Source: Phlebotomus papatasi (Eukaryota > Arthropoda > Insecta > Diptera > Psychodidae). Taken from it: a stretch of 64,000 nucleotides of DNA. Location: contig NC_077222.1 in NCBI RefSeq assembly GCF_024763615.1, forward strand, positions 100,101,417 through 100,165,416. Reading direction: 5' to 3'. Positions 13,803-26,082 of the stretch are shown piece after piece. Below the pieces are notes generated by a model. That model was not told where the DNA came from and made no database searches. It saw only the letters and a program-made list of their open reading frames with translations. Made by a program: the position numbers and the translations under genes. How positions within the stretch are numbered: position 1 is the stretch's first letter; every line of letters starts with the position of its first letter.

Positions 13803-14077
13803 GAACTCCGAAAAAAAATCATACTTTTGCTAGTACATTTTGTATGAAAAAAATGTAGGGAAAAGTACTCTCCCTGCGAACGTTCATGCTTTCGAAGAAT
13901 GTGAATTTCTTTTAATTTTCTTAAGAGATTTACGCAAAATTACCACATAATTATCAATAATTGATTAAAAGCTAATTAATATTTGATAGATATGTGTAAG
14001 ACTCTTAGGAAAAATAAAAGATAATTTACAAAGAGAGTACTTTCCCCTACGGTTTTTTTTTCGAAACAGAGGGAGTA
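13803..14077. mobile_element. Two nested TIR pairs, Stowaway-like outer end
   Basis: The outer ends are ACTCCGAAAAAAAATC on the left and the inverse of TACTCCCTCTGTTTCGAAAA on the right. An inner pair, TAGGGAAAAGTACTCTCCCT at 13857 and AGAGAGTACTTTCCCCTA ending at 14050, gives a ~194-bp element inside. A relative of the outer family is at 52338-53173. Confidence 0.72.
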
Positions 14078-15980
14078 TCATTTACCGAACTAATCAACCT
14101 GCAATAAATTTATTATGAAGAAATTTACCTAGGTTTATTTTTAAAAATCACAAAGTTGATTTTATTCTCTTGCAATATTAATATTAGAAATATTATTATT
14201 ATTATTTATTATAGTAGTATATATATTTTTATATGGTGGTATTGATTTTATCCAATTTGTTTATTAATTCTAGTCTACGGTATCAAAGTAGTAATTTTAA
14301 CCCATTTGAGTATTGATTCTCAGTCTCAGTTACTTTTCTTGGGGTAAATTTCATTGAATTTGCTGATTGACAGAATTAAACCTGCAGCCTGAAGCTGCAC
14401 AAAATGCTAAACATGTCCCACTGGATCTAAGTCTTTACGAAATAATTTTAAAAGATTTTAAATGGTGTGCAATCCCTAAAAAAAATCTTACGGTGCTGTT
14501 CTCTTCAATTTTGTATTCTAAAAATATGTTTACAAAATTTATGGAATTGTATGTTACCCGTTAAAATGAAGCACCTAGTGTTGGTAAAGTTTTGTAGTAA
14601 CAATTACCCTTATGCTAAGAAAAACATGTTTCATATGTAATCTCTAAGTTCATCTTCCATATGTCACCCGCTTAAGAAAACTTCTTCTATACGCAAAATA
14701 GACTATTATCTTTGGTAATCATCTGAACCACACGCAGCTGGTATTTCTTGACATGTAAGAAATTTCCAGCACGTAAAATGCACTTTTATGTTCAGTTTTC
14801 ATTATTCTCACTTCAACCCAAAGATGAATAACTCTGTGCATTTAATAAATAATAAAATTCCTAATCTCTAATCTTACATTATTTTAGGGAAAAGTTTAAT
14901 TACTTTTTCATGGGTTCAAATAAATTTTTGATACTATGTAGTGATAAACGATGGTTGTACGTAATTGCCCTACATGTGGAATACTATATTGACAGAGGTA
15001 TATAATTTCCATATGCTAACGCACGTATATTTGTACAAGAAAAGGGGTATAATCGTTGAAATTAATGATTTTCACACTCTTGAGGCACATTGGAGTACTA
15101 TCCTACATATATCTGCAGTGCTATGGTACATTACACCGACGCCACTTCAAACATCAATTTAATAAACCCAACATGAGAAGGGATAACCTCATAATGTTCC
15201 TCAAAATTTTGACATAAACACTGGCGAGAACGGTATAAGTACATTGCCCAATCATTTGTTTTTTGATACGCAAAGAGTATGTTAAGTGGTCTTGGGGGCA
15301 CTCATTAATATCACCCAAGACCTCTTTCACCCATGAAAAGGTTTAGTTTAATAGCTCAATCGTCTGTTAGTCAGAGAAAACATAATAAGGGACAAAAAGC
15401 AAGGAAATCATCTAAAAGACCCCACACAATTTTCATGTGAAAAATCTCCATAGTAAGAGGGGTTAATTAAAAAAAATCCCAGAAATAACAACAATCATAT
15501 CAGAGATCTTGCAGATGTCTAAATTTGGCTAAATAGCGCAATACAGAGAAATTTTCTGCTTTCAACCCTTTCATTTGGGATTATTTCTCTTATACAAAAG
15601 CCGTAATGACAAATTACGCGTAAATTTACAAAGCATAGCGCACAAAGTTTCAGGGTCGAGGTATTTTGTTTTTACGATTTTTTTTCCAGAAAAGTTGCAA
15701 AAATATTTTTACCGTGGTTGTAACCCTTAAGGGTATCATAAAAATTTAAAGGGGGTAATGGGAAAAATGTCGTGGTTTTATCACAAAGGAAAAATCAGGT
15801 ATTCTTTTCAAATCTTGCAGGTGAGTGATGATATAACGGATATAACCCTTAATTTGGAGATAGCGAGAAATTATTTCAATGATAAAATTTGGGATTTGAA
15901 ATTCTAAGGCAGAGAAAGGTGCCATTTCATATTAATGTGAGATTTGAATAGTTCCAGTATAATACTGAACTATTATAGGG

Positions 15981-16285
15981 TAGGGTAAGTGTGCCAAATT
16001 CCGGCCAGCTTGCAATTCCGGCCACCTTTTTTGTTCCTCTAATTTCCATGAACTTTTAGATTTTACGTACTCTTGAGATTTTATACAATGCAAAAGAATA
16101 ACAAAAGATGTAGCTTCGACAAACGAGATGATCTGAAAAAGGCATTGGAAGAATTCCTAAAGGGCAAGGAACTATGAGAATGAAGGTGGCCGAAATAGGG
16201 CACCAAAGCTATGTCTATATTTTTATTTATTTTAAAATATATTACGAATGATTTTAGAGTGAATAAAGACGGTAAACTTACCCTA
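15981..16285 (+). mobile_element. pogo-type MITE, family B, copy 1 (distally shortened)
   Basis: Starts TAGGGTAAGTGTGCCAAATT with CGGCCAGCTTGCAATT repeats and ends TTACCCTA. It shares the interior of the 428-bp copies but lacks about 110 bp of the distal end. It carries the best-kept version of the short reading frame at 16088-16177. Confidence 0.85.
16088..16177 (+). pseudogene. 29-codon remnant resembling a pipsqueak/pogo HTH N-terminus
   Basis: The frame starts at ATG, reads MQKNNKRCSFDKRDDLKKAL then EEFLKGKEL, and stops at TGA. The basic start, the FD-RDD-KKAL-EF-KGK spacing and the helix-like pattern recall helix 1 of the HTH_psq domain at the N-terminus of pogo/Tigger transposases. The same frame, with mostly conservative changes, is kept in the copies at 34893-34982 and about 38352-38441 (minus strand), and is frameshifted at 57256-57343 and about 60660-60750. 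It is far too short to be a transposase. Function, if any, is unknown; assignment to the fold is inference from pattern. Confidence 0.6.
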
Positions 16286-16361
16286 AATGTGCCGAATTTC
16301 GGTCATCTTTAAATTTCGTCCACTTTGAGTGTAACATCGTCCAAGCAACTAAATTATGTAA

Positions 16362-16543
16362 GTGCAGGTGACTATGTCCCTTGCGTGGGACTTTGCCCTC
16401 CCCTGTTCGTAAGCATTTCTTTAATTCTAATGTTTAAAAACGGTTCTAATCGATCAGACATGGTAAATCGGATCAGTAACGACCATCCTTAAGTTCTAGA
16501 AGTAAAGAAAAGCTTACGAACAGGAGGGGGTCAAAGTCACCTG
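16362..16543. repeat. Palindromic element, GTGCAGGTGACT family
   Basis: Left GTGCAGGTGACTATGTCCC..CCTGTTCGTAAGC and right GCTTACGAACAGGAGGGGG..AAAGTCACCTG are inverted copies; the centre contains ATCGATCAGACATGG. Half copies occur at 17970-18030 (CAGGTGACTTTATCCCCCTG) and a full degenerate one at 21680-21800. Confidence 0.78.
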
Positions 16544-16599
16544 GGAGGGAACAAAATAAGCCGCACTTGTTGATCGTATTGAGACACTTTTATTTGCTA

Positions 16600-16890
16600 T
16601 TGCATTGTAATTCTTGCAATATGCACCATGTTGGAAGAATCTGCTGATCGTAGATCGACCAGGAACGCCTTCCCCGTAGTGAATACTTCTTCCATGCTCT
16701 TTAAGTTTTTTGGGCAGAGACGGTGCATTTTATTACGTTTAATCACATATGAAAATGTCGTTTTTCTAGACATTCAGTTGCTTGCACCGGGCGGGACTCG
16801 AACTCACAGCTGTGAAGGTCGAGTCAAAGATCTCACGGCCCAAGAGCCAACGGTTTTGCCTATTGCACCACTGAAATCCCCGCTCTTACG
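16600..16890 (-). mobile_element. tRNA-derived SINE-like copy
   Basis: Read on the minus strand, about 16890 to 16790 gives GCGGGGATTTCAGTGGTGCA (A-box-like, 16857-16873) and, about 60 bases on, GTGAGTTCGAGTCCCGC (B-box-like, 16791-16807). The two boxes are spaced too far apart for a normal tRNA and the acceptor stem does not pair, so this is not a functional tRNA. The ~190 bases after the B box toward 16600 would be the SINE body. No other copy is seen in the window, so the boundaries are approximate. Confidence 0.6.
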
Positions 16891-17075
16891 GTAATGACGA
16901 TTATGGATTTTATCTTCGAATAGTCAATGATTTTTTTGCCTCTGAAGGTTGGTCACCAACGCTAAGACGGCGGTGGACGCAATAGAAAGAAAAGCAATCG
17001 CAGTTTCTGTAAACTGTTACGCTTTTTAAGCATTTATCAATTAATGAATATCTATTTATTTAAGACTGTACAGTG

Positions 17076-17279
17076 TAGGGGAAACTGGTGCACCACCAAA
17101 CACTGCGATTTTTTAATCGGATATTCGACTTCAGAGGATAAGACCTATAGGAATTTATAGGCACTATAGGGATACTTGTCTTGTCCACTAAAGAAATGTT
17201 TGAGATAGTCCAAGTAGTTTAGAAATAAAAATTAGTGTTTGGTGGTACCCCGTGTTTGGTGGTGCCCCAGTTTCCCCTA
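17076..17279. mobile_element. TA-flanked MITE, family C (TAGGGGAAACTGG), copy 1
   Basis: 204 bp with inverted ends TAGGGGAAACTGGTGCACCA and GGTGCCCCAGTTTCCCCTA. A CACCAAACAC motif is repeated just inside both ends. Copies at 31723-31938 and a half copy at 62808-62917 share the interior AGTCCAAGTAGTTTAGAAAT. Confidence 0.92.
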
Positions 17280-18068
17280 CATTGTAAATATATTTTGGAG
17301 CTAGTCTAATAAACCAACAACTAGCTACAGTAATTGTGTCTGATTCAAAATTTTCTCCTCAGTGTGCAAGAACATACACAACAACGTATGTGAAAACTTT
17401 CGGAAATATAACATGTTGCACTTCCTTAAGCTTATTGTTAATAATAAATTACAAAGTGAAATATATACAATATATCTATGAATTGTTGATCTAATAATAC
17501 ATTGCGCAATTTAATGTGCTAAAATACACACACGACATGGTCTTTAGAATTAATTTGTCAAAATTTGGCAGCCATATAATTATAAATTAATAATACGACA
17601 TGATACTGGGAGACTTTACCATCATGAAATTGAAGTGAAATTTCTAGACTTGCAATACTATTTTAGGCTGTCATTCTATGTAATAACAACTGCCCATTAG
17701 GCATTTATTTACGTAAAAGCATTTGATGCAAATCAATTAATTTAACTGTCTGAGGAAGACGCGGACTTCCGCGGACTGAGTGCATAGTCTGCAAAATATC
17801 AATAAATAGCTCTTAGTGTTCTTTAGGTCTGATGATCCAAAATTCAAGGAAAAATTATCACTTCCTAATAAAAAAGGATTAGTATAGCGTTTCAATTTTG
17901 CAAAATATTCAGCTGCAATAACAGGAAAACCGAAAAATCGAAATCTCCGGCCTAGCTAAATTGACAACCGTAAGTGCAGGTGACTTTATCCCCCTGCTGT
18001 TCGTAAGCCTCCCTTTAATTCTAGCACTTATTAATTGTCTTCGCCGATCTGGTTTAGGGGAAGATTTT

Positions 18069-18116
18069 GCAGCTTCGTAATGTTGCAGCTTCGTAATGTT
18101 GCAGCTTCGTAAAAGT
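18069..18116 (+). repeat. Three tandem 16-bp units
   Basis: GCAGCTTCGTAATGTT is repeated three times with an exact period of 16, the last unit diverging after CGTAA. It lies just inside a TAGGGGAA motif at 18055 that may be a MITE end. Confidence 0.85.
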
Positions 18117-18254
18117 TGATTTTTGTCTAAGGTACTAAATGAATTTCTTCCATGGTCATATATTCTAATATCTAGTCCAACATCTCACATTTCCTGACAA
18201 ACTTGGAAGCATAGGCCATCTCAATTTAAACATTAAGCCTAAATTCGCTTATAG

Positions 18255-18484
18255 TAGGGGAAAGTGCCCATGCTTTGCACAGTCTTAAGTTTTATAACGA
18301 CTAAATTTTTGTTCATATGTTTTTTTTTTTAATAAATGTGACTCATCGCACCCATATTCTAAAAATTATGGAAAGGTGTCCTGTTTAAAAAAAAATATTG
18401 CGAAGTCACATTTATTTGGAAGCATAGAAATAATTTAGTCATTATGCAGCTTGGGACCGTGTAAAGCATGGACACTTTCCCTTA
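18255..18484. mobile_element. TA-flanked MITE (TAGGGGAAAGTGCCCATGC)
   Basis: 230 bp with ends TAGGGGAAAGTGCCCATGCT and AGCATGGACACTTTCCCTTA, and a second inverted pair AAATGTGACT/AGTCACATTT inside. The surrounding repeat exists without it at 8320-8385 (minus strand), where GCTTATGGTAGGTGTGATTC has a single TA. The insertion therefore duplicated TA. Confidence 0.93.
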
Positions 18485-21400
18485 GGTGTGATTCTTTCAT
18501 TGCCCATGCGGTGCATTTTGAGCATTTTTCATACAATTTGCTTTGTTTTCAAGCGGAATTTTCTACATTTTACTTTAAATTGGTCACTGGTCATATTCAG
18601 AATGAGTAATGAAAATCCGAAGATTCAATAGGTATAATTAGTGCAATGTTGAAACCAGACTGCTTATGGTAGATGTGATTCTTTAATTGCCACTACGATA
18701 CATTTTGAGTATTTCTTATGCAATTTTCCTTGTTTTAAAGTGGAATTTCCTACATTTCACTTTAAATTAGCTAGATTGATTAGATTTCAGATCAATGAAT
18801 TTATCACGTGATATACTCACAATCTCAGAATTCATACCCTGGCGTTGTCTTGATGGAACACAATACCCTTTCTTATAATGAGATATTGTTCACTAAAGAC
18901 ATCTTGTGAAAATATCTCAGGACTTTTTACTTGACCTAATGTTTTAAAAATTGAACTTAAAATTATTTTTTTCTCTATTCTTTGTTCGAATATATTAAAA
19001 CTTTGGGCTTTCAGAAGATTATTGAAGGGTAGAAATGATAAAAATTTGAAATTAATTTTAGACGGTGTCAAATTTTAAAGTTTTGGGCCTGTCACATTTT
19101 GCCCCATGGTCCTCTGTTTTAGATGTACTCTTAATTTTAGATGTAATCCATTAGAAGATCCATTAAGAAGATTAAGAATATAGAAAAAATTATTTTGTCT
19201 GAAGCTTGAGTCGTCCGTAGGTACCACGCTTTCCCCTAATTCAACAGGCTAAAATTGTTTTTTACTGACCAAATTAGCATAAATCAATGTTAAAAAAGTC
19301 AGTAGCGTGAGAAAAATCGCTGTACGGAGACATCATATCCGCCAAAATGATAAACTTGTGTTTACAAAGTAAAAGCAGTTGCGTGTTGATCTTAAGAACT
19401 CGTCGTGAAATTTTGTACTTAATAGACACTTTTGTTTACATCTTGCCAGTTTGATAAACAAATTACACAAATTTGGTTTGTTTACGGAAAAAAAAAATTG
19501 GGGAGATAGACATAAAAAATTTTAGGGTCGTAATTAATAAATCAGGGTAATAAATCACCAAATGTTAGGAACACAAACAGTATGTGAGTGAGCAAATTAA
19601 TGTGCAATTTCCTGGAACTCGTTCTCACTTTATTAAACATTAATTTTCCCATTGTTTGCAGGATTAAATTATGACGCGTTTACATTGAATAAAACAATCA
19701 GGGAAATAATAAAATCCTTTTTGCAAAAAAAAACATAATATAATATGTATTGATTGAAATTGGGGGTATTTTTTTTATTGAGTGGGTGTTGAAAGGATTT
19801 TACATGAAGAGATGATTTTTCATTAAACCACTAAAGTGAGTGTTTAACATAAATAGGAGAGTTAATTAAATTGCATGGTTATCCACAATGCCTGTATAAA
19901 GGATTATAAAGTTGTTTACCGTGTTAGAAATTGCTAAGTGAAACTTTGCTAAGGTAGAACCACAGGATTAACCAGAACATATTCTAGATGTGCTAGTGAT
20001 TGTTTCTTAAAAGGACCAAAATATTTTATCATTGTGAGATAAAGGTAAGGAGTAGGGAATGTCGATTTGGAACAATTATGCGCCATTTTGATTGAACCGG
20101 ATGTCATCCTGTTTCTGGTTGGTGGTTGTGCAAAAATTAAATCAAACGACACGCAACTGGGGGCCACCCTGAGCGAATAGACATGCAATTGAATTTAAAA
20201 TTGGAGGAAATTGTATTTTGAAGCAGCCAACCCTGAGGCAAAATATCCCTCCACACCATCGTTCTTCCCGTCAATGATCAACTGTTTCGTAAAACGTATA
20301 CGAAATTGCTGGGTGCGCGTCTAATGTTTGGGTAAACAACAAACTAAGGAGGGAATATCCTTTGAAAAACATGAGGAAAAAGTCTTTTGAGAGGCAATGA
20401 GGTTACTTTTTGTTTGACGACTCAGGTATCCTATTTCAACCCTTGGGTATGAGGTGCTCTTAAGAGCATAAAGTTCTCAAGGGTCAGTTAGCCAGAAAGG
20501 ACGTAATATAGAAGTGGAAGTTTTACCGGTTGGAGAGATTTTCCAAACATCATACAAAATTGAATAAATAAACAGGGCTATCATGAATAAAGTATTTGCC
20601 CTGTTGTTACTTTCTGCATTGTTGAAGTAGAATTATGTGTAAAAATCCCTAATCTAATACTTTATAGCCCCCATGGGCATTTTGTGGATTAGTGCAAAAT
20701 ATATTTGTCTATTATTTTAAGGCTTTAGTAGAGTTATTAAAGGTAACTTTATTTTGGAAGAGTAAAATTTGTATATTTGTCTAATGTGATTTACACAGAC
20801 ACTTGGGAGGAAGCACTTTGTGTTTGCTTAAATGCTGTCTATTTGAAGAGATAAATAAAGTGGTTTCATGTGGTGACAATATTTTACACGTAAAATACCA
20901 CGGTCATATTACAAAATAAACAATCTCCAGAGAGCAGAAACATAAAATGTGAAATAAAGATTCAATTTAATATAGAACTTTTGTCCTTTAAAGTGTCACT
21001 CGAGAAAATTTAAATACGAGATGAAATTTAAAGCAAAAAAAAATTTCTCAGAATTCCACAAAAAATAAATGGGAATTGGGGGAATTCCTCGCACAATATT
21101 TATTCCAATAGAATGTGGACATGAATGAGTGTTATGCTTCAAAATTCTCCACAAAACAATTCAATTATTTATGTGACACGTTCATTTAAAGTAGTTTAAT
21201 CTTCAATAAAGAATTAGATATGCAAATCACATGAAACTTTCCAACAATTTTTATACGCTTTTTCAGCATTTCAATAATATTTAAACTCTCAAGATAAAAA
21301 TACTTTTCTTCGAGAGAAATTTTAAAGACATGAGCAAATAATTGTTCTTTCTTTTGCAGGACACGTAAAAGAAAATAAATTAAAAAATTAGCATTTGAAA

Positions 21401-22040
21401 TTGCAATTCCAGAGTCTGTGTTGAGTCTTGCACATGGAAAATTTACAGCGAAAAATAGTGATTATCAAGCTTTATTTTTGCCTTATTTGAGAAAGTAAAA
21501 TAAAGAGGGAAATTATTTGCTTAAACTAAGAAATTGAAACGGCATTAAAAGGTGAAGCACTTTTACGATTCGAGAAAATTAATTAAAACTAAAACAAGAA
21601 ACGGAAAAATACCTATACATTCAAGCTTTTCATTATTCCTGAAAGATTAAAGCGAGAAAGAGTTTAGAATACCGTAGATTCAGGTGACTTTGCCCTCAGG
21701 GAGCGACTTTGACCGCTGCTATTCGTAAGCTTTACTTTAACTCCAGCCATTTAAGGACGTTCTAGAATTAAAGAAAAGCTTACGAGAAGCAGTGGATAGG
21801 AGGGAAGTAAACAGAAGTTTAGAAAGCGAATCAACTTGAAAATAGGCTACGCCCCTTATTATACACGAAAATGTAATAATGTGCTATATCTTTTAATTCT
21901 ATAAAACATTGTTAGGCTTCTTTATTACTTCGGGAATCCAGTAGTCCAGTAGTAGTAGTAGTAGCCAAAATCCCGAATTCTTAAATGTGTCATAGTTACT
22001 GCCACGATTTTTGGAAATTATTCCATACATTTTCGCAGTA

Positions 22041-23110
22041 GGATTTTGACCATTCAGGACTATGGCCCTTTCGGGGCTTTGACTTTCGGAATTTCGGTTT
22101 TCAGGATTATGGTTTTTCGTGATTTCGGCCTTTTCAGAATTTTGGCTATTCGGGATATAAGCTTTCGGGATTTTGACTTTCGGAATTTTGCATTCGGGGG
22201 TTTTGGCTTTCGGGATTCTGACATTCGAGATTTTGGTTTTCGGGATTTTGCCCTTTGGGATTATGGCTTTTCGGGATTTTGGCATTCGGAATTTTAGCTT
22301 CCGGGATTTTTATTTTCGAGATTTTGACTCTTGAGATTTTGGGTTTTTAGTTTTTGGAGATTTCGGTCCATTCAGGATTGTGGCTTTCGTGATTTTGGCG
22401 ATTTTGGTTTTCGGGATTTTGACTTTTGAGGATTTTAGCTTTTCGGGTTTTTGGTTTTCCGAGATTTCAACCCATTCAGGATTTTGACTATTCGGGATTT
22501 CGGCTTTCGGAATCTTGGCTTTCGGAATTTTGCATTCGGGATTTTGGCTTTTGGGATTTTGGAATTCGGAATTTTAGCTTTCGGGATTTTTATTTTCGAG
22601 ATTTTGACTCTTGAGATTTTGGCTTTTTGGGTTTTTAGTTTTTTAGAGATTTCGGCCTATTCAGGATTTTGACTTTCGAGATTTGGACGATTTTGATTTT
22701 CGGGATTTTGACCCTTAAGATTTTAGCTTTTCGCGTTTTTGGTTTTTCGAGATTTCGACCCATTCGAGATTTTGGCTTTCGGGGTTTTGTCTTTCGGGAT
22801 TTTGGCGTTCGAGATTTTGGTTTTCGGGATTTTGGTTTTTTTAGAGTTCGGTTCATTTAGGATTTTAGCTATTCGGGATTTAGGCTTTCGGGGTTTTAGC
22901 ATTCGGTGTTTTAGGCTCTCGGGATTTTGACCCGTTGGGGATTTCGACCTGTTTAGGTTTTCGACCCATTGGGGATTTTGTCTGTCGATATTCTAGCTTT
23001 TCGGTATTTTAGCTTTGCGGGATTTTGACCCATTCGGTATTTCAATCCATTGGAAATTTTGATGCATTCGTGATTTTGATTCATTTGGGATTTTGTCCCT
23101 ACAGGATTTT
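22041..23110. repeat. Degenerate short-unit tandem array (GATTTTGGCTTTCGG)
   Basis: About 1.07 kb of loosely repeated TTTTGGCTTTCGGGA and TTTTGACCCATTCGG units of roughly 15 bp and multiples. Since the unit is a multiple of three and lacks stops, both strands show long open frames (FGFRDFGF-like on +, KPKSRKPKSR-like on -). The imperfect periodicity and absence of a start context or homology argue that these are by-products, not genes. Confidence 0.9.
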
Positions 23111-23772
23111 GGCCGGAACTGCTTCTAATATAAAACAAACCTTTTTCCAAGACATTTATCAAAAATTGCTTTTCATCGGAATAAATGTATTTGGTAGTTT
23201 AGGCAGAAAAGGCAATCTGGGGCGAAGTATCCGCAGTAAATGTTCAGATTTTTGCCACTTTTTACCCCGATTGGTTATTTTCGAAAAAATAATTCACTAA
23301 TAAAAAGAAAAGGTTCTTCGAAAATCTTTTGGAAGGTGGATCATCTTTGATCCTTCGAGAGATTTAAAATAAACTTTTTGGGGTTAATTTTAAATCCAGA
23401 AATGTTCATTTTGAAAAGGAAAAATGACTAATTTTCACAATGAACCTTTAAATTTTATTTCAGAAAACTACGGAAAATTCTGAAACAGGAAACAGATTTT
23501 TATTCAATGGATTTAAATTATTCTAAAGTAAATAAACTGGTTAAAAACTATATCTCCTGTGAGGAAAATATTTTGAAATGAGGGCTCAAAATTTCATAGC
23601 CTTTTTCGGATTTTATGTGTGTATTCACTTTCTTTAATCTTGGAAAATATCGAATTTTGAAATTTTCATCTTGTAACGAAAAACCCCAAGTTCTTCTATA
23701 TCGAATTCGACAGGTTATAATGTAATATTTTCATAAATGGATACACTTGTCAGAGTCTTGTTGTATTATAAT

Positions 23773-25490
23773 GGGGTAAACAGGTTTATCACTGTGTACT
23801 TTGAGTGTCGATCAACGCAAAATGTGCCGATTTTGGAGACTGATCGGCACGATCAATTTAATCATGGAGACTGATTTACGTAATCGGCCAATCAGAGTTA
23901 TTGATGGGCTTCGATCAGCCGATCAAAATGACAGCTCGGCATCAATCTGCCGATTTGTCACTCACAGTTATCTCGCAAGACATTACTTGATCACCCTCTG
24001 AATTATTAATTTTTCAAATTTAACTTAATTCGCACCTATCCATCGGGTTCATAGATACTTATTTATTACTAACATTTTCCTCGATCTTTTTTTTACCGTA
24101 ATATTTATGCGACTACATGGACTGCAATTGGAGGTATTTGTATATTTAAAAAAAATCCATATAATAGAGAAATCCAATGCAATTGAACAAACAATTATGT
24201 TAGAAATTATTGTGAAATGTCTCAGTGCAATTGACCTTTTGTGAACTACTTAACTTCCACCCTGAATCGCCCACCAGTGACTCATAATTCGACTGTACTT
24301 CATTATTCTCTCTGGTACTGATATTGTGGCTTTTGTAATACAATGGTTGGGAATAAAATTTATAATCCCGAACATATATCGTTAATATTTCTTATCCGGT
24401 GGCGAAGTGAAATTGCCTGTTCCCGAAGTACCCCATGAATCTTTGAGATTTGCTCCCGGAGTGTGTTGTCGTCAATGTCAGAGTTCTTGTTCTCATCCTT
24501 CCTTTTTCTTCTGTTCCTACTGCCTCATATTGTCGCATAATTCGTCTTATGACTCATCACTTATACATGCACTATTCTTGTTTATAGTCGAGAGCGTATA
24601 CGAAGAGTGAATTAGATTTTTGACTCTCACTTTAATGCGATATCTTTCAGCACGGACCGAGTTCCGACTCTTGTGTACGACCCTCCAAAAAAATTCACAA
24701 CAACTCACAATACGAGGATTTATTGTGAGAGGAGTGAGAAAGGGGATTGAAAGACTCAATATCGCTATCAACTTCTATATTAAGATGATGCGATACAAAA
24801 TACTCCCCATTGGGATATTTTTTTGCCACTATGTTGAACATTGTACATTATAGTGTAGCACAAACATCCTCAAATGTGTAATTTAATTGTTTTTTCTTCC
24901 TCTCAATACTATCGATTGGAAGACGAAACATTATTCATGATTAAGTGGAACCCCTCGGTGTAGACAATGACTCATAGAAATGGATGCAGCAAAAGACCTT
25001 AAAATAAGATTACATGTGAAACGTTTTTTTAAGGGTGCCCCTTGAAATGAGCCCCGAGAAGTAGTGTAAATTTATACTATTATAGGGGTGAGTGAGAACT
25101 ATATATCTACAATCAATAAATAGGGTGATGGCAGGAGTTATGGTTAAGACGACAGATTTTGTTATATTTTTGCTAATTGAGGATTTTATGGAAAACAGCG
25201 GATTTGTAGTTTTTCCATAAGTCCGATTGTTAGGCCGGCCTATGACGTCACTAAAACTGGAGGCCAAACGGTGAGGGTTAGCACAAAGCTGAACTTACAG
25301 AGAGTGGATAAGTAGGATTAGCGAGTAAAACGAGAGCGTCAGATCAGGTTTTCGGCGCCGATCAGTCATTCTTATTGGCTATAATGTGTGCCGATCAGTT
25401 ATTCTTATTGTCTAATTCGTGTCGATCAGTTTCTATGATCTGCCGATCGACCCTCAAAGTGAGCCGTGAGGAGGAGGCCTGTTTACGCCC
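23773..25490. mobile_element. 1.7-kb non-autonomous DNA transposon with subterminal GCCGATC repeats
   Basis: The ends GGGTAAACAGGTTTATCACT.. and ..GGAGGCCTGTTTACGCCC are inverted and continue to TTTGAGTGTCGATC/GATCGACCCTCAAA, about 40 bp in all with gaps. Inside each end there are repeated GATCGGC/GCCGATC motifs and CGATCAGTYATTCTTATTG units, the layout of transposase-binding subterminal repeats. The interior shows no transposase. Confidence 0.78.
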
Positions 25491-26082
25491 TGATTCTTAA
25501 AGAAATTCATGCATATTGACCAAAATTTTACTGGTTTAAGTTAAGATCTTTGATTAAAAAATTTCTACAATCTAATATCTCCAGAATATCTTCCAGAGTA
25601 TCCCTATATAATATTTTATAACAAGTATTGATCATTTTACTATGGATTATAACTAGAATTATGATAGTTTTCTTTTATGTCATTTTTATATGACTAAGTT
25701 TACAAATTTTTAATTTCTAGTACATATCGTGAAAACTTTTGAGCTATACATACATTATAATAAGAGATGTAACAATTTTTTCAGCAAAAATTAGGAAACA
25801 AAAAAGCACATTTTATCTCGTACGAGTATTAAAAATCGTTTCGTATTATTCGTATTGTAAACCGTAATTTAATTAAAGTAAAAAAGGAATAGGTTTTTCA
25901 TTACATTAAAGAAATGCACATCGTGAAAATAATTATTAAATATAGATATGGCCATAAGTGGGAATTGTTGAGAAATTGGTCACACTTATGGCCACCACAT
26001 TAATCCATCATTATAAATGTTACTACAAGTTATAACGTGGAAAAATCATATAATACATCACTCAATTAGTCCCATGGCTTAC

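Noticed and set aside
16790..16890. Possible tRNA gene on the minus strand
   Set aside because: A- and B-box-like motifs are present, but the acceptor stem does not pair and the spacing is too long; a SINE head fits better.
21899..22860. Long open frames of K/P/S-rich and F/G/R/D-rich protein on opposite strands
   Set aside because: They coincide with the degenerate short-unit array and are explained by a repeat unit without stops; no start context, splice sites or homology.
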